Counted from the first letter of the stretch, positions 10,821 to 22,684 are shown. The stretch: 64,000 nt of DNA from Cladosporium sp. IMV 00045 (GCA_001931905.2 MSJI02000731.1:31237-95236); one strand, 5' to 3'. Notes: generated by a model from the sequence alone, not told the origin. Numbers and translations are program-made.

Positions 10821-11490
10821 ATGTCTGACTACGGCGGCGAGGATGAGCCCATGGACTACGCCATGGGAGAGTGCGCCTCCCCGTCGCGCATACGAGCGCA
10901 GGATCTTCGTCACTAACACAGCCTACAGGGAGAACGACGACAATCTCATCGACGAAAACGATCTCGTGGAGCAGGACTACGACGGACCCAACGATGGCGA
11001 AGCGAACGGAGATGTGGACCAGGACGACATGAACAACATCGTGGCGAGTGGGGATATCACGGCACAAGAAAAAGCGGCCAAGTCGCTCAATACTGTCAAG
11101 GGCGTCAAGGATAAGAAGATCGCGAACGAGAACCGCAGCACCACACCTTACATGACCAAGTACGAGAGGGCGAGAGTATTGGGCACTCGTGCGCTGCAGA
11201 TCAGGTATGTCAGGCGCGGTAGAGATTGGAGCTGCTTCTGAGCAGCACAAATGTCGCGACTCTATGCTGATCCCCATTTCAGTATGAATGCGCCTGTGTT
11301 GGTGGACGTGGAGGGCGAGACCGACCCGCTGCAGATCGCCATTAAGGAGCTGAGAGAGAAGAAGATCCCTCTGGTGGTGCGGCGATACCTGCCTGACGGC
11401 TTGTAAGTTGGCGATAACCAATTTTCTTTCTGCGTTTATTGCTAACGTACTTTCAGCTACGAGGACTGGACTTGCGAAGAGCTTCTATAA
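10821..11490 (+). CDS. RPB6: RNA polymerase I/II/III shared subunit RPB6 (Rpo26)
   Basis: A common small subunit of all three nuclear RNA polymerases (ABC23), the omega counterpart that clamps the largest subunit. Four exons, 10821-10870, 10929-11204, 11283-11402 and 11457-11490, join in frame to 159 residues. The N-terminal half is acidic. The conserved core is complete: [22 protein letters not shown], then [39 protein letters not shown], ending [10 protein letters not shown]. Each intron has a consensus donor and acceptor, and the conserved motifs cross every junction. Length and ending are standard for fungal Rpb6. Confidence 0.97.
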
Positions 11491-12296
11491 GCGACGCTGT
11501 ATCTTTCCAGAAGCTGTGATACAACTGGATGGACGCTCTACCTCTTGAACATCCCTTCCAAAAATACCTATATCACTAGACCAAAACGATCCGACAAAAA
11601 AAGACAGCGAGGCGTTAGGCGTTAACCATTGGCGCGCCACAGAGGCTGTGTCAGTCTGTACCAACATATTTATGATCAATTCACGAGAATATTCAAAGCC
11701 AGAGGGCTTTTGCGTGGAGTGCATGGTTGGCAATCGACTTGATACCATCTGGAAGTTCTCGTGCTCGGTAGTAGAAGCTTGAATAATTCCAGTCCTACTG
11801 GTGGGAAACGAACCATGGTCTGGCGAACGCATTCATCTGCAGAAAAATGAGCGGACAGCATCGATGCCATTGTGGTCAAAGAATAGCACAAAAACATTAT
11901 TCATCAAAGTGCAAGTTGAATTAGATCATCATGTCCAAATACCCAGGTAGAGGAAATGAATCGCTATATCCGTGAAGACCGGCGAATTAGATTGTCATTC
12001 CCTCCAGCGTGTTGTAGCTTAATTTGGAAGGATGTTCCGGCGGCTGTCTGCCCCGCTGACGTTACGCCTTGAGTCTCTCTCGGTCCAAACAAACTGCCCC
12101 GCCCAAGTCCATGTCAATGCCAACCCGATCCAGGGCTAGACAAGGTATCATGGCAGCAAAAAGGTAAGTAGAGAGCGAGCTTTGGGCGTCTACGACTTCT
12201 TTATCTCTCATCTCGCCTTCCCTTCTTCTTTCAAACACATTCCCTTCTCACTTCTACCCTCCACTCATACAACCACACAGTCTCACCTCCATCATC
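11491..12296. other. Intergenic region RPB6 / S-formylglutathione hydrolase
   Basis: 806 bp. The right end has a pyrimidine-rich leader (cttcccttcttctttc) typical of a fungal promoter and 5' UTR directly before the next ATG. No coding or RNA signal is seen in the rest. Confidence 0.45.
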
Positions 12297-13214
12297 ATGT
12301 CTTTCGAAACAACGGCAACCATCGCCAACTTTGGCGGCAAGCTGCTCAAGCTCGCTCACCAGGTATGGTCACTCATGCAAGGCGGATCTGATAGCCTGTC
12401 AAACATCTATTGACAACACTGCCAGTCCAAAGCCACCACCACCCAGATGAAACTGAACCTCTTCGTTCCCGGCACCGCATCCGCCTCAAAACCCGCTCCC
12501 GTCCTGTTCTACCTCGCCGGCCTGACTTGCACTGGTGACAACGGCGCCGAGAAGGGCTTCTTCCAGGCCGCCGCGGCCAAGCACAACATCGCCGTCGTCT
12601 ACCCTGACACCTCCCCTCGCGGCCTCAACATCCAGGGCGAAGATGAGAGCTACGACTTTGGCAGCGGCGCGGGCTTCTACGTCGACGCCACCAAGGACCC
12701 CTACAGCAAGGGCTACAAGATGTACAGCTACATCACGGACGAGCTGCCTAAGGCGCTTTTCAGCCAGTTCAAAGAGCTCGACGGCTCCCGCGTCTCCATC
12801 ACCGGCCACTCGATGGGCGGCCACGGCGCGCTGACCCTCTTCCTCAAGAACCCGGGCATGTACAAGTCGGTCTCCGCCTTCGCCCCCATTTCCAATCCCA
12901 GCAAGTGCCCGTGGGGCCAGAAGGCTTTCGGCGGCTACTTCGGCGAAGACAAGAAGGAGCAGTGGGCGGCGCACGACGCGACCGAGCTCCTGCCCCAGTT
13001 TCCCGGCGACACGGACATTCTCGTCGACGTCGGCACCGGCGACAACTTCTACAAGCAGGGCCAGCTGCTGCCGGAGAACCTTGAGGAGGCCGCCAAGAAG
13101 GCCGGCAAGGGCGTCAAGGTCCGCTACCAGGACGGCTACGACCACTCGTACTTTTTCATCTCCACTTTCGCCAGCGATCACGTCGAGCACGCCGCGAAGT
13201 ATCTGACCAAGTAG
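12297..13214 (+). CDS. S-formylglutathione hydrolase (esterase D type)
   Basis: Hydrolyses S-formylglutathione to glutathione and formate, the second step of glutathione-dependent formaldehyde detoxification in the cytosol. Exon 1 is 12297-12362 (22 codons), the intron 12363-12425 and exon 2 12426-13214, giving 284 residues, the normal length. The alpha/beta-hydrolase shows the oxyanion region LFYLAGLTCTGDN, the nucleophile elbow GHSMGGHGAL, the SNPSKCPWGQKAFGGYFG signature of the esterase-D family, and the catalytic Asp and His in DVGTGDNFYKQGQL and DGYDHSYFF. The start at 12297 supplies the usual beta-strand MSFETTATIANFGGKL. Confidence 0.96.
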
Positions 13215-13998
13215 TGAGTGTTGGCATTTCCTTGCGTGCTTCCTTGATCAAAGCAGATCTCATCCATTCTATCTATCGCCCTCCCAAGCCAGACTTCCAA
13301 TCACAGAAAGAGAAAAAGACACAAAGGAAGAAAGAATACTGACTGACGACGCCAGGAAAAGCAACGACCGAAACAGGCAACAAAAGCTCTAGGCTCTTGA
13401 CGTGTCTTCCCCGAAAAGAGAAGGAAAGAAAGTCGATAATGCACATATACGAAGGAAATGAAAGAACATGAACACATGACACATTGCCGAAACCCCTCAA
13501 AAAGTCAATCTATCTTCAACGCAATGGGATGAAGACAATTACATTGCAAAATCGAGAGCTCCTGCAAGACCACTCGCACATTACAAGCTTTGAACCTCAT
13601 CGATGTTTGCTACTAGCAATGCCTACTCACCGTTGGCCAAAGAGTAATAGCCATACCTGAGTCACACCTCCACTGTCACATCGTGTTCAAGCTTACAGCA
13701 TTCACTCTCTCTACGCATCTGGTGGTCACTCGTTTACACCAGTGACTCAATATGTTAGATTGGAGGGATATATTCTTCTATGTTGCAAGTTATGGCCCTT
13801 TAAAAAGACTGAATACCTTGCCTTGGATCGTACATGGAGCCTTGCACTATCGCCGACTATCTGGCGTCACAACGGCACTAGCAGGACTGCATCAGGTTGA
13901 GTTTTCCGTGGTGATTCTCTGAGACGTTTCCAGCACGTCAGCACCCAAATATGCGCCAGCATACCTTGAACGGTTCTGCCTATGGCGGCCATTCATGG
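13215..13998. other. Intergenic region between S-formylglutathione hydrolase and GGDEF relic
   Basis: 784 bp. It holds the 3' flank of the esterase gene, with A-rich tracts near 13310-13500. No further gene or repeat was recognised. Confidence 0.4.
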
Positions 13999-15067
13999 TC
14001 ATTTTTCAAGCGAAACCGAAGATTGCGGTCTTGCCGGGGCGGCGACGACACAATTACGGCCATCGGACTTGGCCTGGTAGAGCGCCTGGTCCGCGGCCAG
14101 AAGGAGATCTGTGGGGATTTGCACGCTGCTGTCGGCAAGCGACGCTACGCCCATGGAGATTGTGGCCATCAAGGCGTTGCCATTGTCGCCCAAGTCGGTG
14201 TGTTCCATTCTGGAGCGTAGACGTTCTGCTAGTTCCATGGCGTTGGCGAGGTTCGTGTGTGGCAACAAGATGCAGAACTCGTCGCCCGCGTACCGAATGA
14301 CCATGTCCGTATCGCGCACGCCGCTGCGCAGCAACTCGCCCATTCGACGAAGCACGCGGCTGCCGAACAAGTGGTCATGCTCATCATTGACGAGTTTGAA
14401 GTGGTCGAGGTCCAGTATTATCACCGACAAGTCTTGGGCTGTAGCGTTGCGAGCGATGGAACTCTTCGTCGAGGCGCGTAGAGAGGAAACGCTGATTGTA
14501 CAGACCAGTGGCTTCGTCGGTGAGCGTGAGCTTTTCGAGGTGCTCGTTGGCCTTTTGTAGCTGCGCGGTGCGCTCCGCCACTTTGGCCTCCAGGTATTGA
14601 GTTGTATCCTCGTCCGCGATAGGCATCTTCGTGAGAGTTTCGCGCTCTTTCTCCGTCAAGGCAGCTATGTGAAGCCGTTGATGTTTGACTGTTTTCAACT
14701 CGGTCGTGGCCGCCTCTGAATCAGCAAACATTTCTGGCCGCAACGAATCTAACAGACGGCCAATATATGCATGTTCATTATTGGGTTTTGCGAGACGTAC
14801 GTTGAGTCTCCACTCTGACCCCAAACAGAACACTCCAGCTACGACCCGTTGATTGCCATTGTGCGCCGCGGATCATATCGTATTTGTGAAATTGATGATG
14901 CGCTGAGATTCGCCCATCGCCGTGACGTGTGAGCGTCCATCATCGGAAGCAAAGGCAATTCGAGACTGCTGCATAAGGTACATATGATTCAGCACTGCTC
15001 CATGCTTGATCAAGCACTTCAGCAAGCAGCCAGTCAATTGCGCATCACACGGCTGGTCAATGATTTG
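13999..15067 (-). pseudogene. Decayed GGDEF (diguanylate cyclase) gene of bacterial type
   Basis: On the minus strand, 15067-14876 reads as plausible protein (HGAVLNHMYLMQQSRIAFAS) up to an in-frame TGA at 14875-14873. The same frame continues to about 14440 with a charged helical linker (LEAKVAERTAQLQKANEHLEKL) and the opening of a GGDEF domain (LTDEATGLYNQRFL). There the frame breaks. The domain resumes one frame over from 14430 as LSVIILDLDHFKLVNDEHDH, followed by VRDTDMVIRYAGDEFCILLP, and stops at 13999. The catalytic signature is AGDEF rather than GGDEF. The RxxD inhibitory site five residues before it is kept (RDTD). GGDEF enzymes make cyclic di-GMP in bacteria and are not a normal part of fungal genomes. 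A relic of horizontal transfer is the simplest reading. A chimeric assembly join is the main alternative, though fungal genes flank it closely. Confidence 0.85.
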
Positions 15068-15788
15068 TTAAGCGGCAATCTATTGCGCGCTGCCGTTGGA
15101 ATGATACTGCCGCATGGGTAAGGGCGGAGAAGGCTACCTTATTTATTAGGCTCGGTAGGATGTCTGCCTTCTGTCCGAGCCGATTCCGTTCATTGCAGCA
15201 TCATCATTAGCCGAAATCCCAGATCCTGCTACAGATCGGCACCTTGTGCGTCTACCACAAGGGTGACTATCTGGGAATGCCGCCTGTTGTATGTTTTTTT
15301 TGTCGGTTTTTGCTTTCCAGTAATCATCAACGTTTGTTCTTTTCTTGGGTGAAATACCATGTTGATAACGCAAACGGCTGAGCTTCGATTGTTGCGAGGT
15401 ACATGTAGGGTCGACTGGGCATTGCCTGGGGTGTTGTCAGGCATACATACTACTTGGAGTCATCTATGAGTTGCGATGCGTGACGGAACACAAGATAGAG
15501 CGTGAGTAAAGATGGAAGGGTTAATGTAGATTAGAATCGGCGAGAAAGCCAGACTGGTTCAGGCTATTACTACCTGCGGTTGAGTGTAATGTGAAAAGAC
15601 TAAATGATAACGTAAAAACCCAACAGGTCAGAAAGGACAGCGATAAGAAAAGAAGAGAAAGAGAAAAAGTCAGCACTTGACTTTTCTTGTATCCATCCAA
15701 AGGACTGACGCTCGACCTTTGCCTCCCAACTTCGAACCAGAAAGTGAAAGAATGGCTGGAAAGGTAAGACCAAGAGCATGAACGCAGC
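15068..15788. other. Intergenic region, no gene seen
   Basis: 721 bp between the GGDEF relic and the next gene's 3' end. Stop codons are frequent in all frames, and no bacterial-like protein sequence was recognised beyond the relic. The 3' flank near 15640-15670 is A/G-rich. Confidence 0.4.
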
Positions 15789-17073
15789 TCACCAAATCAA
15801 TAAGTGAAAAGCCATGAGCGCCAAAGAAACCAAGCCCAACAGAGAAGCGCCCTCGCCGCTCTTGCTGTATAGCATCGACAACGAACGTGCAGCACCGCTA
15901 ACAGCAACGCCCGCCTCGACAAACCCCGGCCCGCAACTCATATGCACCATCTGCGCGGCCTGGGCATAATCGCCGCGGAGAGGCTTCTGACTATCCCCCG
16001 CAGCCGCGGCAAAAATCGCCATCGTATCCTGCAAACACTCCGTGCAAGCCGGGCGCGTGCCGGCGGGCAGCTGCATGCCAAGGGGGATCCAGTAGATGTA
16101 GCTGCTGGTCGGGGCGGAAGCGTTGGCGACGGCGTCGGCGTAGCAGTAGTTGCCCGTCGACTGGGAGGTGAGGCAGGCGGCTTGGTAGAGGGTGTCGTAG
16201 GCCATAAGGCCCGTGTAGGCCTGCGAGGCGAGCGGGTTTTGCAGGTCGAGGTCGTTTTTGCACGCGGTTTGCGAGAGTTGCGTGGCCAGGCTGGACATGA
16301 GCGCGCTGCAGGCGGGGTAGCTGGGGAGGTGGCAGGTGGCGTCCAGGGTGCGGATTAGGGAGAGGGGGGATTGGATTGTTGCGAAGAAGGAGTTGGATGT
16401 CTGGGTGGGATGATTAGTTTGGTTGAAGGAGGTTTGGGATTTCGGGGTTGGGGCTTACTTGGAGGAGAAGAGAAAACGGAAGACATTCTTGGAAGGTGGT
16501 GTTTGTTAGGAAGTCGTTGAAAAATTCTGGACATGATGGTTCGGTGAAATTATTGCCTAAGCTGGAGTCGAAAGGTCTTGGGAGAGATGTTGATATTGGG
16601 GTTGCAGTTTCGATTGTCGATTGCGTGACGGATGAAGTTGAAGATGGTGCAGGGATTCCGGATGGTCCTGTGGATGCTGCAGACGAGATACTGTGGTCAT
16701 CTTGTCGGGCATAGATCCCCATGCCCATGCGAGGCTTTGGTGCGGGCCGGCGGTCATATACAAGTTCGCGGTCGAAGATGCTGGATCCCTGCAAGTTGGC
16801 CTGCACGCTCTGGCAGAAGAACAGCACAACGCACAGCAGGGCTAATATCAACCTCTGGGCGTTTGCCCATGGTCGACTGGTCCGACGAAGTTGGCTGAGA
16901 CAATTTGATGATGGATCACGCTGGGGTCTGGGTTTGTGACACAAGGCGTCCGTATGCACATTCCGGTCGGCACTGGTCCCCCGCCATGGATCGTGTTGTC
17001 GTACGACAGCGGGTGAGAAGCGTGCGGGCTTGCATCTGTTGGGTTGAGACGCGCAAGTCGTCGGTGGTGTCAT
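15789..17073 (-). CDS. DUF7729-type secreted or GPI-anchored fungal surface protein
   Basis: Function unknown. Exon 1 (17073-16459), a 58-nt intron and exon 2 (16400-15789) give about 408 residues. A hydrophobic segment LILALLCVVLFFC near residues 74-92 should be a signal anchor or late signal peptide. A Ser/Thr-rich stretch follows, then a cysteine-rich domain with SCPEFFNDFLTNTTFQECLP, LDATCHLPSYPACSALM, YCYADAVANAS and PACTECLQDTMAIFAA, as I remember for the fungal DUF7729 family. The C-terminus SLLGLVSLALMAFHLLIW is hydrophobic after a small-residue stretch, suggesting a GPI-anchor signal. The frame stays open upstream of 17073 but without another ATG, so the true start, or a further 5' exon, is uncertain. 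Confidence 0.75.
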
Positions 17074-19337
17074 CGCACCGCTAGCTCGTGTGCCGGGCGT
17101 GTCTGTCGCATGACAGGTCGTGGATGAGTTGTCCAGGGTTGGTTTGGTGAATGAGAGTCCGGTGGATTTAGTGGGAGAATGCAATCTCTCGAGACGCGAT
17201 GATGATGGATGAAAGGCTTGTGTTCCTTTCTTCAGTCTTGGATGCCAAAGGTGGAAGTCTTTATCGAATGTCGATCCCGTAATCTAGAATCCAGGTGACC
17301 CAAGACCAGTCCCTTGCAGCACGAGGCGAAGGCTCGGCAACGGCCCGGTTGTTGATCTGGTATAGCCGTTGGAATCCTGGAGATAGCAGGGTGGAGAGAA
17401 GAATCGAGAAGAAGACAGGTGAAGATCACGGATAGGGCAGCAATGGTGAAGGAAATGAGGATGTGCGGTGAGATTGACGATATAAAGAAAAAGGTGAGGA
17501 GAGAAGCTTTGCCTAATGCATGGGGAGCAAATAGACGTAGTAGTGTAGCTGAACTCGCCCGGCGCCACGCAGCTATATGGCGCGATAGTGAGCGCCACGC
17601 ATTGCTTTGGGGCTACATGCGAGCAGTGTGGGAAAGGGCATCACAGTAGTGCAAAGTGGTGCTGCGATAGTAATAATTGGACACCCATCGGAAACAGACG
17701 AGCCAGGCCCGCCAGGAACGGGCATGGGGGGCATAGCAACATCGCTTGGGCATAATACGCCGCTCCAGTCGGCAAATGGCACCTGCGTGAACAGCAGAGA
17801 TGCAGCAGTCTTGGCCCTGTCGGACAGGTGCGCGCAGAGAGAAGAAGCAGGCAGCGTGATTGTCGAATTATTGGCAGCGAGTGGTGAAGGTGTGGACGGG
17901 CAATAATGCTGGCGATGGGGGCACAGATCAGCGTGGATGCATGGCTTTTGCCCAATCCGGCCATGCAAGATTCACCTCCGCCGGTCTCTTGTCTAGTGCA
18001 TCCTGCTGCGCCCTTCTGGACCGCGCCCCATGGATATTATTGAATCGCCCTTCAAATGAAGCCCACACCCTCTCAAGCCTGCCCTCTTTGTGTCGGTTTG
18101 TTTTGTCGTCTCTGGGCCGGTCGCACTACTGTCGCATGACCCTTATAAACTGCCTTTCTCCCCTCAACGATTAAGCTCTCGCGAAAAGATGCTCCGAACA
18201 GCCCTCCTCACCTCATCCGAAAGCTACCAGGCTCAGCTCGAGCAAAGCAATAAAGCCACTGCCGGCCTGCCGTCCACTCTATTGGTGCTCGGCGAATGTC
18301 AAGGGTGTCGCCCTCCGTGCCTGATCCCAAAAGGAGAAGCCAGGAGTTGCATTATCGGCGGTAGTACCGTCTCTGCCCTATAAGGTGTGAGATTACCCTT
18401 GCAGGCCAGTCCTTGTGATGCCTATGGTTGTTTGTCGTCGCTAAAACATGCGCATTCATCGCTGGAGGTGCTGTCTGTATGGCTGCACGTCTTGCATGTC
18501 ATATATGATAGATCCGTCTCGTATTCATGCGCTATCCTCATCTGAGGATTTTGTCTTATCAATCTGTGAAGTTGTCGATGTAGTGGGTGTTACTGTCTAC
18601 CCTACCGCCTCTCCATCATTCGCTAGCTACTCAAAGAGCTCAACGAGCAGAAGGCGAAACCGAGTATTTTCAGAAGCATTGAGATCTTCATGTGATGAAA
18701 CATCGAGTGATGACAGATGGTGCGGTTCACTTACTAATGCGAGCAAGTACTGTAATGTCGGTCGATTTGAAACGTGATCCTTGGGACTAAACCGATCGTT
18801 GAACGAGTCTTTGATCGTGTTACAGCTTTGGACGCTTCGGCAACAGAATGCCAGGATCAGTCTCTGGATGCGATGAATTGACCTTGGAAAACGTTCCCAT
18901 GAGCATGAGAGCAGATGACGAATAAGTCAGTATTGACTGTCACTCATGACCTCTTGTCATTGCATAAGGTATGTAAGCATACCTGCCTGTGTCGCGATTG
19001 CTTGAGGAAAATCGATTTGCGGCCTGAGGCAATCATGATGCCTTGAAATGAGCTCTTTGGTGTTCGCCCGCAACGCGCTCTCTTTACGCGGAGGGCGCGA
19101 CGGGAGCTCTGGACTTTCGGAACTTCACAAGCGTCAAAGACGCCCGTCTCTCCAACCTCATCATCGCCTTCACTCAGACAACTCACTCGCTTAATATAAT
19201 CCAGCAGCCACTACCTGTCGTAGCGACCAACCTTTCGACTTGACAAATACAAATCATCACCAACTCCCCGCCCTCTCGAGCGACACTCACCATCTGAACT
19301 AGGCGCACCGGCGCAACAATCCACAGACTTATTCACC
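17074..19337. other. Long intergenic region, no gene recognised
   Basis: About 2.26 kb between a minus-strand gene start and the plus-strand POB3 start, so it includes two promoters. Several open frames of 70-130 codons exist, but none has recognisable motifs or continues across plausible introns. The right end near 19200-19330 is pyrimidine-rich POB3 leader sequence. Confidence 0.4.
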
Positions 19338-21222
19338 ATGTAAGTCTCTCTCTTATTGGCAACAAGAGTCGCATATGTATCAGCAGCAAAAGGCGCATCA
19401 GTACGGCCTGAAAGCTCATCTTGCGACCGACTGCTATAGTGAATTGCAGAAACCATGCGAGCATCGGCTAATGCTGCTATAGGGAGTCTTTTGACAACAT
19501 CTACCTCGACCTCTCCAAGGAGCCCGGCAAGTGCAGACTCGCAGAGTCTGGACTTGGCTGGAAGCCAGCAGGCGGCAAGACTTTCACGCTCGACAAGGCC
19601 GAACTCATCAGCGCACAATGGAGCAGAGCAGCGAAGGCCTACGAACTCAAGATCTACGCCCGCCATGCAGGTGTGGTGCAACTTGACGGCTTCAAGCAAG
19701 AGGTGAGTGGGAAATACAAGGATGCGCCGGGTGCAACATACTGACTCCCTGCAAGGACTTTGACACAATCGCAAAATGCTTCAAGGTCTGGTACGGCATC
19801 GACTTCACCCACAAGGAGCACGCACTCCGCGGATGGAATTGGGGAAAGAGCGAGTTGACTCGGAACGAGCTGGTGTTTAATGTGCGCAATCAGCCCGCTT
19901 TCGAGATCCCTTTCACCGAAATCACAAACACCAACTTGGCGGGAAAGAACGAGGTTGCTGTCGAATTCTCGCTGCCTGAAGATGGCGCAGAGACAGGCAC
20001 AGAGGATCTCGGAGGCGCAAGAGGCAACGGCAGGAAGAGCGGAGCATCTGGCGATCAACTCACTGAAATGCGCTTCTACATTCCCGGAACCGAGAAGAAG
20101 AAGTCAAAGAAGGGCGAGGACAACGACGAGGAGGCCGATGATGACGAGCAGGATGTCGGAGCTGCAAGCTTGTTTTACGAGCAACTCATGGAGAAGGCCG
20201 ATATTGGTGAAGTTGCTGGCGAGACCTTCGCTACCTTCCTGGAGATCCTTCACCTCACCCCCCGTGGACGTTTCGACATCGACATGTACGAGAAGTCTTT
20301 CCGTCTTCGCGGCAAGACCTACGACTACAAGATCAGCTACGAAAACGCCAAGCGGTTCTTCCTGCTCGCTAAGCCGGATGACATGCACACCATGCTCTGT
20401 ATCGGCCTCGACCCTCCGCTCAGACAGGGTCAGACCCGTTACCCATTCCTTGTGATGCAGTTTAAGAAAGACGAGGAAACCAGCATCGAGCTGAACATGA
20501 CTGAAGAAGACCTCAAGAAGTACGACGGCAAACTGCAGTCAAGCTATGAAGCGCCCGTTGGAAACGTCGTCGCGAAGATCTTCCATGGCCTGACTGGCAA
20601 GCGCCTGATTCAGCCATCCAAGGATTTCGTCTCTCACCACCAGCAACAGGGCGTCAAGTGCAGTATCAAGGCTTCGGAAGGCCACCTCTTCTGCCTTGAC
20701 CGCGCTTTCCTCTTCGTCCCCAAACCCGCCACCTACATTTCCTTCGAGAACGTTTCCGTCGTCACCATGTCGAGAGTGGGTGGAGCTGTTAGTGCTAGTC
20801 GCACCTTCGACATTACTGTCACACTCAAGAATGGCCAAGGCGAGCACCAGTTCTCCAACATCAACCGCGAAGAGCAGTCACCGCTCGAGCAATTCCTCAA
20901 CATCAAGGGCATTAAGACCAAGAACGAGATGGACGGCGACCAAGGCATGCTCGCCGCCGCACTCACCGCCGATCCCGACCTCGCCAGCAGTGATGATGAA
21001 GTCGTCGCCGCCGACCGTGGCAGCGCTGACGAGGACTCGGAATCTGCCGATGAAGACTTCAAGACCGACAGCGAGAGTGACGTCGCTGAAGAGTACGACG
21101 AGAATGCCGGTTCGAGTGGCAGCGAGGACAGCGATGCTGAGATGGACGATGCGGACGCAGCCAGCGGCAGCGATACTGAGGCCAAGGTCGAGCGTCCCAA
21201 GAAGAAGACCAAGACCGGTTGA
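19338..21222 (+). CDS. POB3: FACT complex subunit POB3 (SSRP1 homologue)
   Basis: Histone chaperone subunit that works with Spt16 in transcription and replication through nucleosomes. The first exon contributes only the bases AT (19338-19339). The intron 19340-19482 has donor gtaagt beginning at the G that would complete ATG in the unspliced RNA. Exon 2 (19483-19702) starts with G, so the start codon is assembled by splicing, followed by ESFDNIYLDLSKEPGKCRLA. Exon 3 is 19756-21222. The 562 residues hold the Pob3 N-terminal PH domain, the SSrecog region (ESFRLRGKTYDYKISYEN is nearby as YEKSFRLRGKTYDYK), the Rtt106-like middle domain (KASEGHLFCLDRAFLFVPKP) and an acidic Ser/Asp/Glu tail ending KKKTKTG. 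There is no HMG box, as usual for fungal Pob3. Confidence 0.95.
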
Positions 21223-21549
21223 TAGATCACGATTGCAAATGTGGACGCGAGTCCTGGCGGATAGGGATGGATTTTTTCTGTGTTTTGGAGAGCGGGTTAT
21301 GGCGTTCGTTGGAATTCGCCATCGCGTAGGGAGGAAATCCTCACCATGGCCATCTTTCTGTATAAGGTTGCAGCTGCAACATTGTGGTATCAATCAATTA
21401 AGGTAAACTACCAACTTGTGTTTAAAAACAAATCATATTCAACCACTTGCTTTGTGTCCCCCATCACATGTACTACCCCTTGATACTAACACTCTAATGT
21501 ACCTACACTCCTCACACGACGACCATCCAGATATACCCTACCCGCCACA
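21223..21549. other. Convergent 3' flanks of POB3 and the OXNAD1-like gene
   Basis: 327 bp between two converging stop codons. It is AT-rich near 21360-21450, as expected for 3' UTRs. No other feature is seen. Confidence 0.4.
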
Positions 21550-22684
21550 TCACCACCACTTCTCACAAAGCACCCTCTCCCTCTGCATCCCCTCCTGCGC
21601 CTTCAAAAACTCCACAATCTCATCCGTCATCCCCTGCGGTCCACATACGAAACAAACCGTCTCCTCCCTCCCAGCACTCCCACTTCCCCACCCATCCAGC
21701 GCACCCAACAAATCTCCCCTCTCCATCCTCCTCCCCCAAGTCCCCTCCGGAAACCCTTCCCTCACAATCCCTTCCCCACCATCACCACTTCCGTTTCCGC
21801 CGGTCAAAAACACCCTCCCCGTCACCCCCTCCCCCGCCTCCCCCACCAGCCTCACCAGCCTCGGCAGAAACAACACCTCCCCCGCAACCCCATTCCCCTC
21901 CGGCGCTTTGGTGCCGTACAGCACGTGGATCTCCCTTGGCCTCTCTACCCCCGGCCCGCGGATTAGGTGTGCGAGAATCGAGATGAGCGGGTTGATTCCC
22001 ACCCCGCCGGCGATGAGGACTAGACGCTTGATTTGCGGGGTTGGGAGGGCGGGCGGTGGCCAGGTGAAGGAGCCGCCGACGCGGACACGAAGGGGGGTGT
22101 GTAGGAGGTTGGGGATGGGGCGGTGCAGGTATTGGGCCGGGGGATTGGGGGTGCGTTGGATGGCGAGTTCGAGGTAGCCTGGTTTGGGGGAGTTGGTGGG
22201 GGAGTTTGCTTGTTGATTTTGTGGTTTGGCGAGGTGTGGAGGAGAGGTTATGGTGAAGCCGCCTGCTTTGGGGAGGGTGGGGAGGTAGGTGTCGAGCCAT
22301 TGGCCGGGGTGGAACTGGAGGTGGTTGGTTAATTTTGGTTTGATTCGTTGGTTGGAGTACACGAGTATCTTTTTCTTATTCATCCTTCTTCTGCAAGTGA
22401 ACATTCATTCAAGGGAGACCAACTTTGATAGTGTGCGTTGGATCCTCGGGAGTGAGGCGCAAGACCCGAGTCGTCGAGTTGATGTCGCGAATATACGAAA
22501 TAGTCACAGGTTCTACGACATTTTGTCGTGGCTCTGCGGCTGTACGGTCCTCGTGAGGGACGGAGTCGTGGTTTTTCTCGGTAGACATGGTCCGTTTGAG
22601 GATATTGTTGGTGGTAGGTTTAAGTATGCTTATTGAGATGCTTCTTGTTTTGCGAATGTGGTGTGATAGGCGAATGGCGGACAT
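21550..22684 (-). CDS. OXNAD1-like FAD/NAD(P)-binding oxidoreductase, probably mitochondrial
   Basis: A ferredoxin-reductase-fold flavoprotein; substrate unknown. Exon 1 is 22684-22424, the intron 22423-22315 and exon 2 22314-21550, giving 341 residues. The N-terminus MSAIRLSHHIRKTRSISISI is basic and Ser-rich, fitting a mitochondrial targeting peptide. The FAD-domain strand VTISYIRDINSTTRVLRL leads across the intron to FHPGQWLDTYLP. The NAD-binding half shows LVLIAGGVGINPLISIL, IHVLYGTKAPE and VCFVCGPQGMTDEIVEFL, and ends CEKWW. The conserved strand pair across the splice junction supports the model. The intron donor gttggt is non-typical at base 3. Internal Met codons give alternative, shorter starts. 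Confidence 0.85.
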
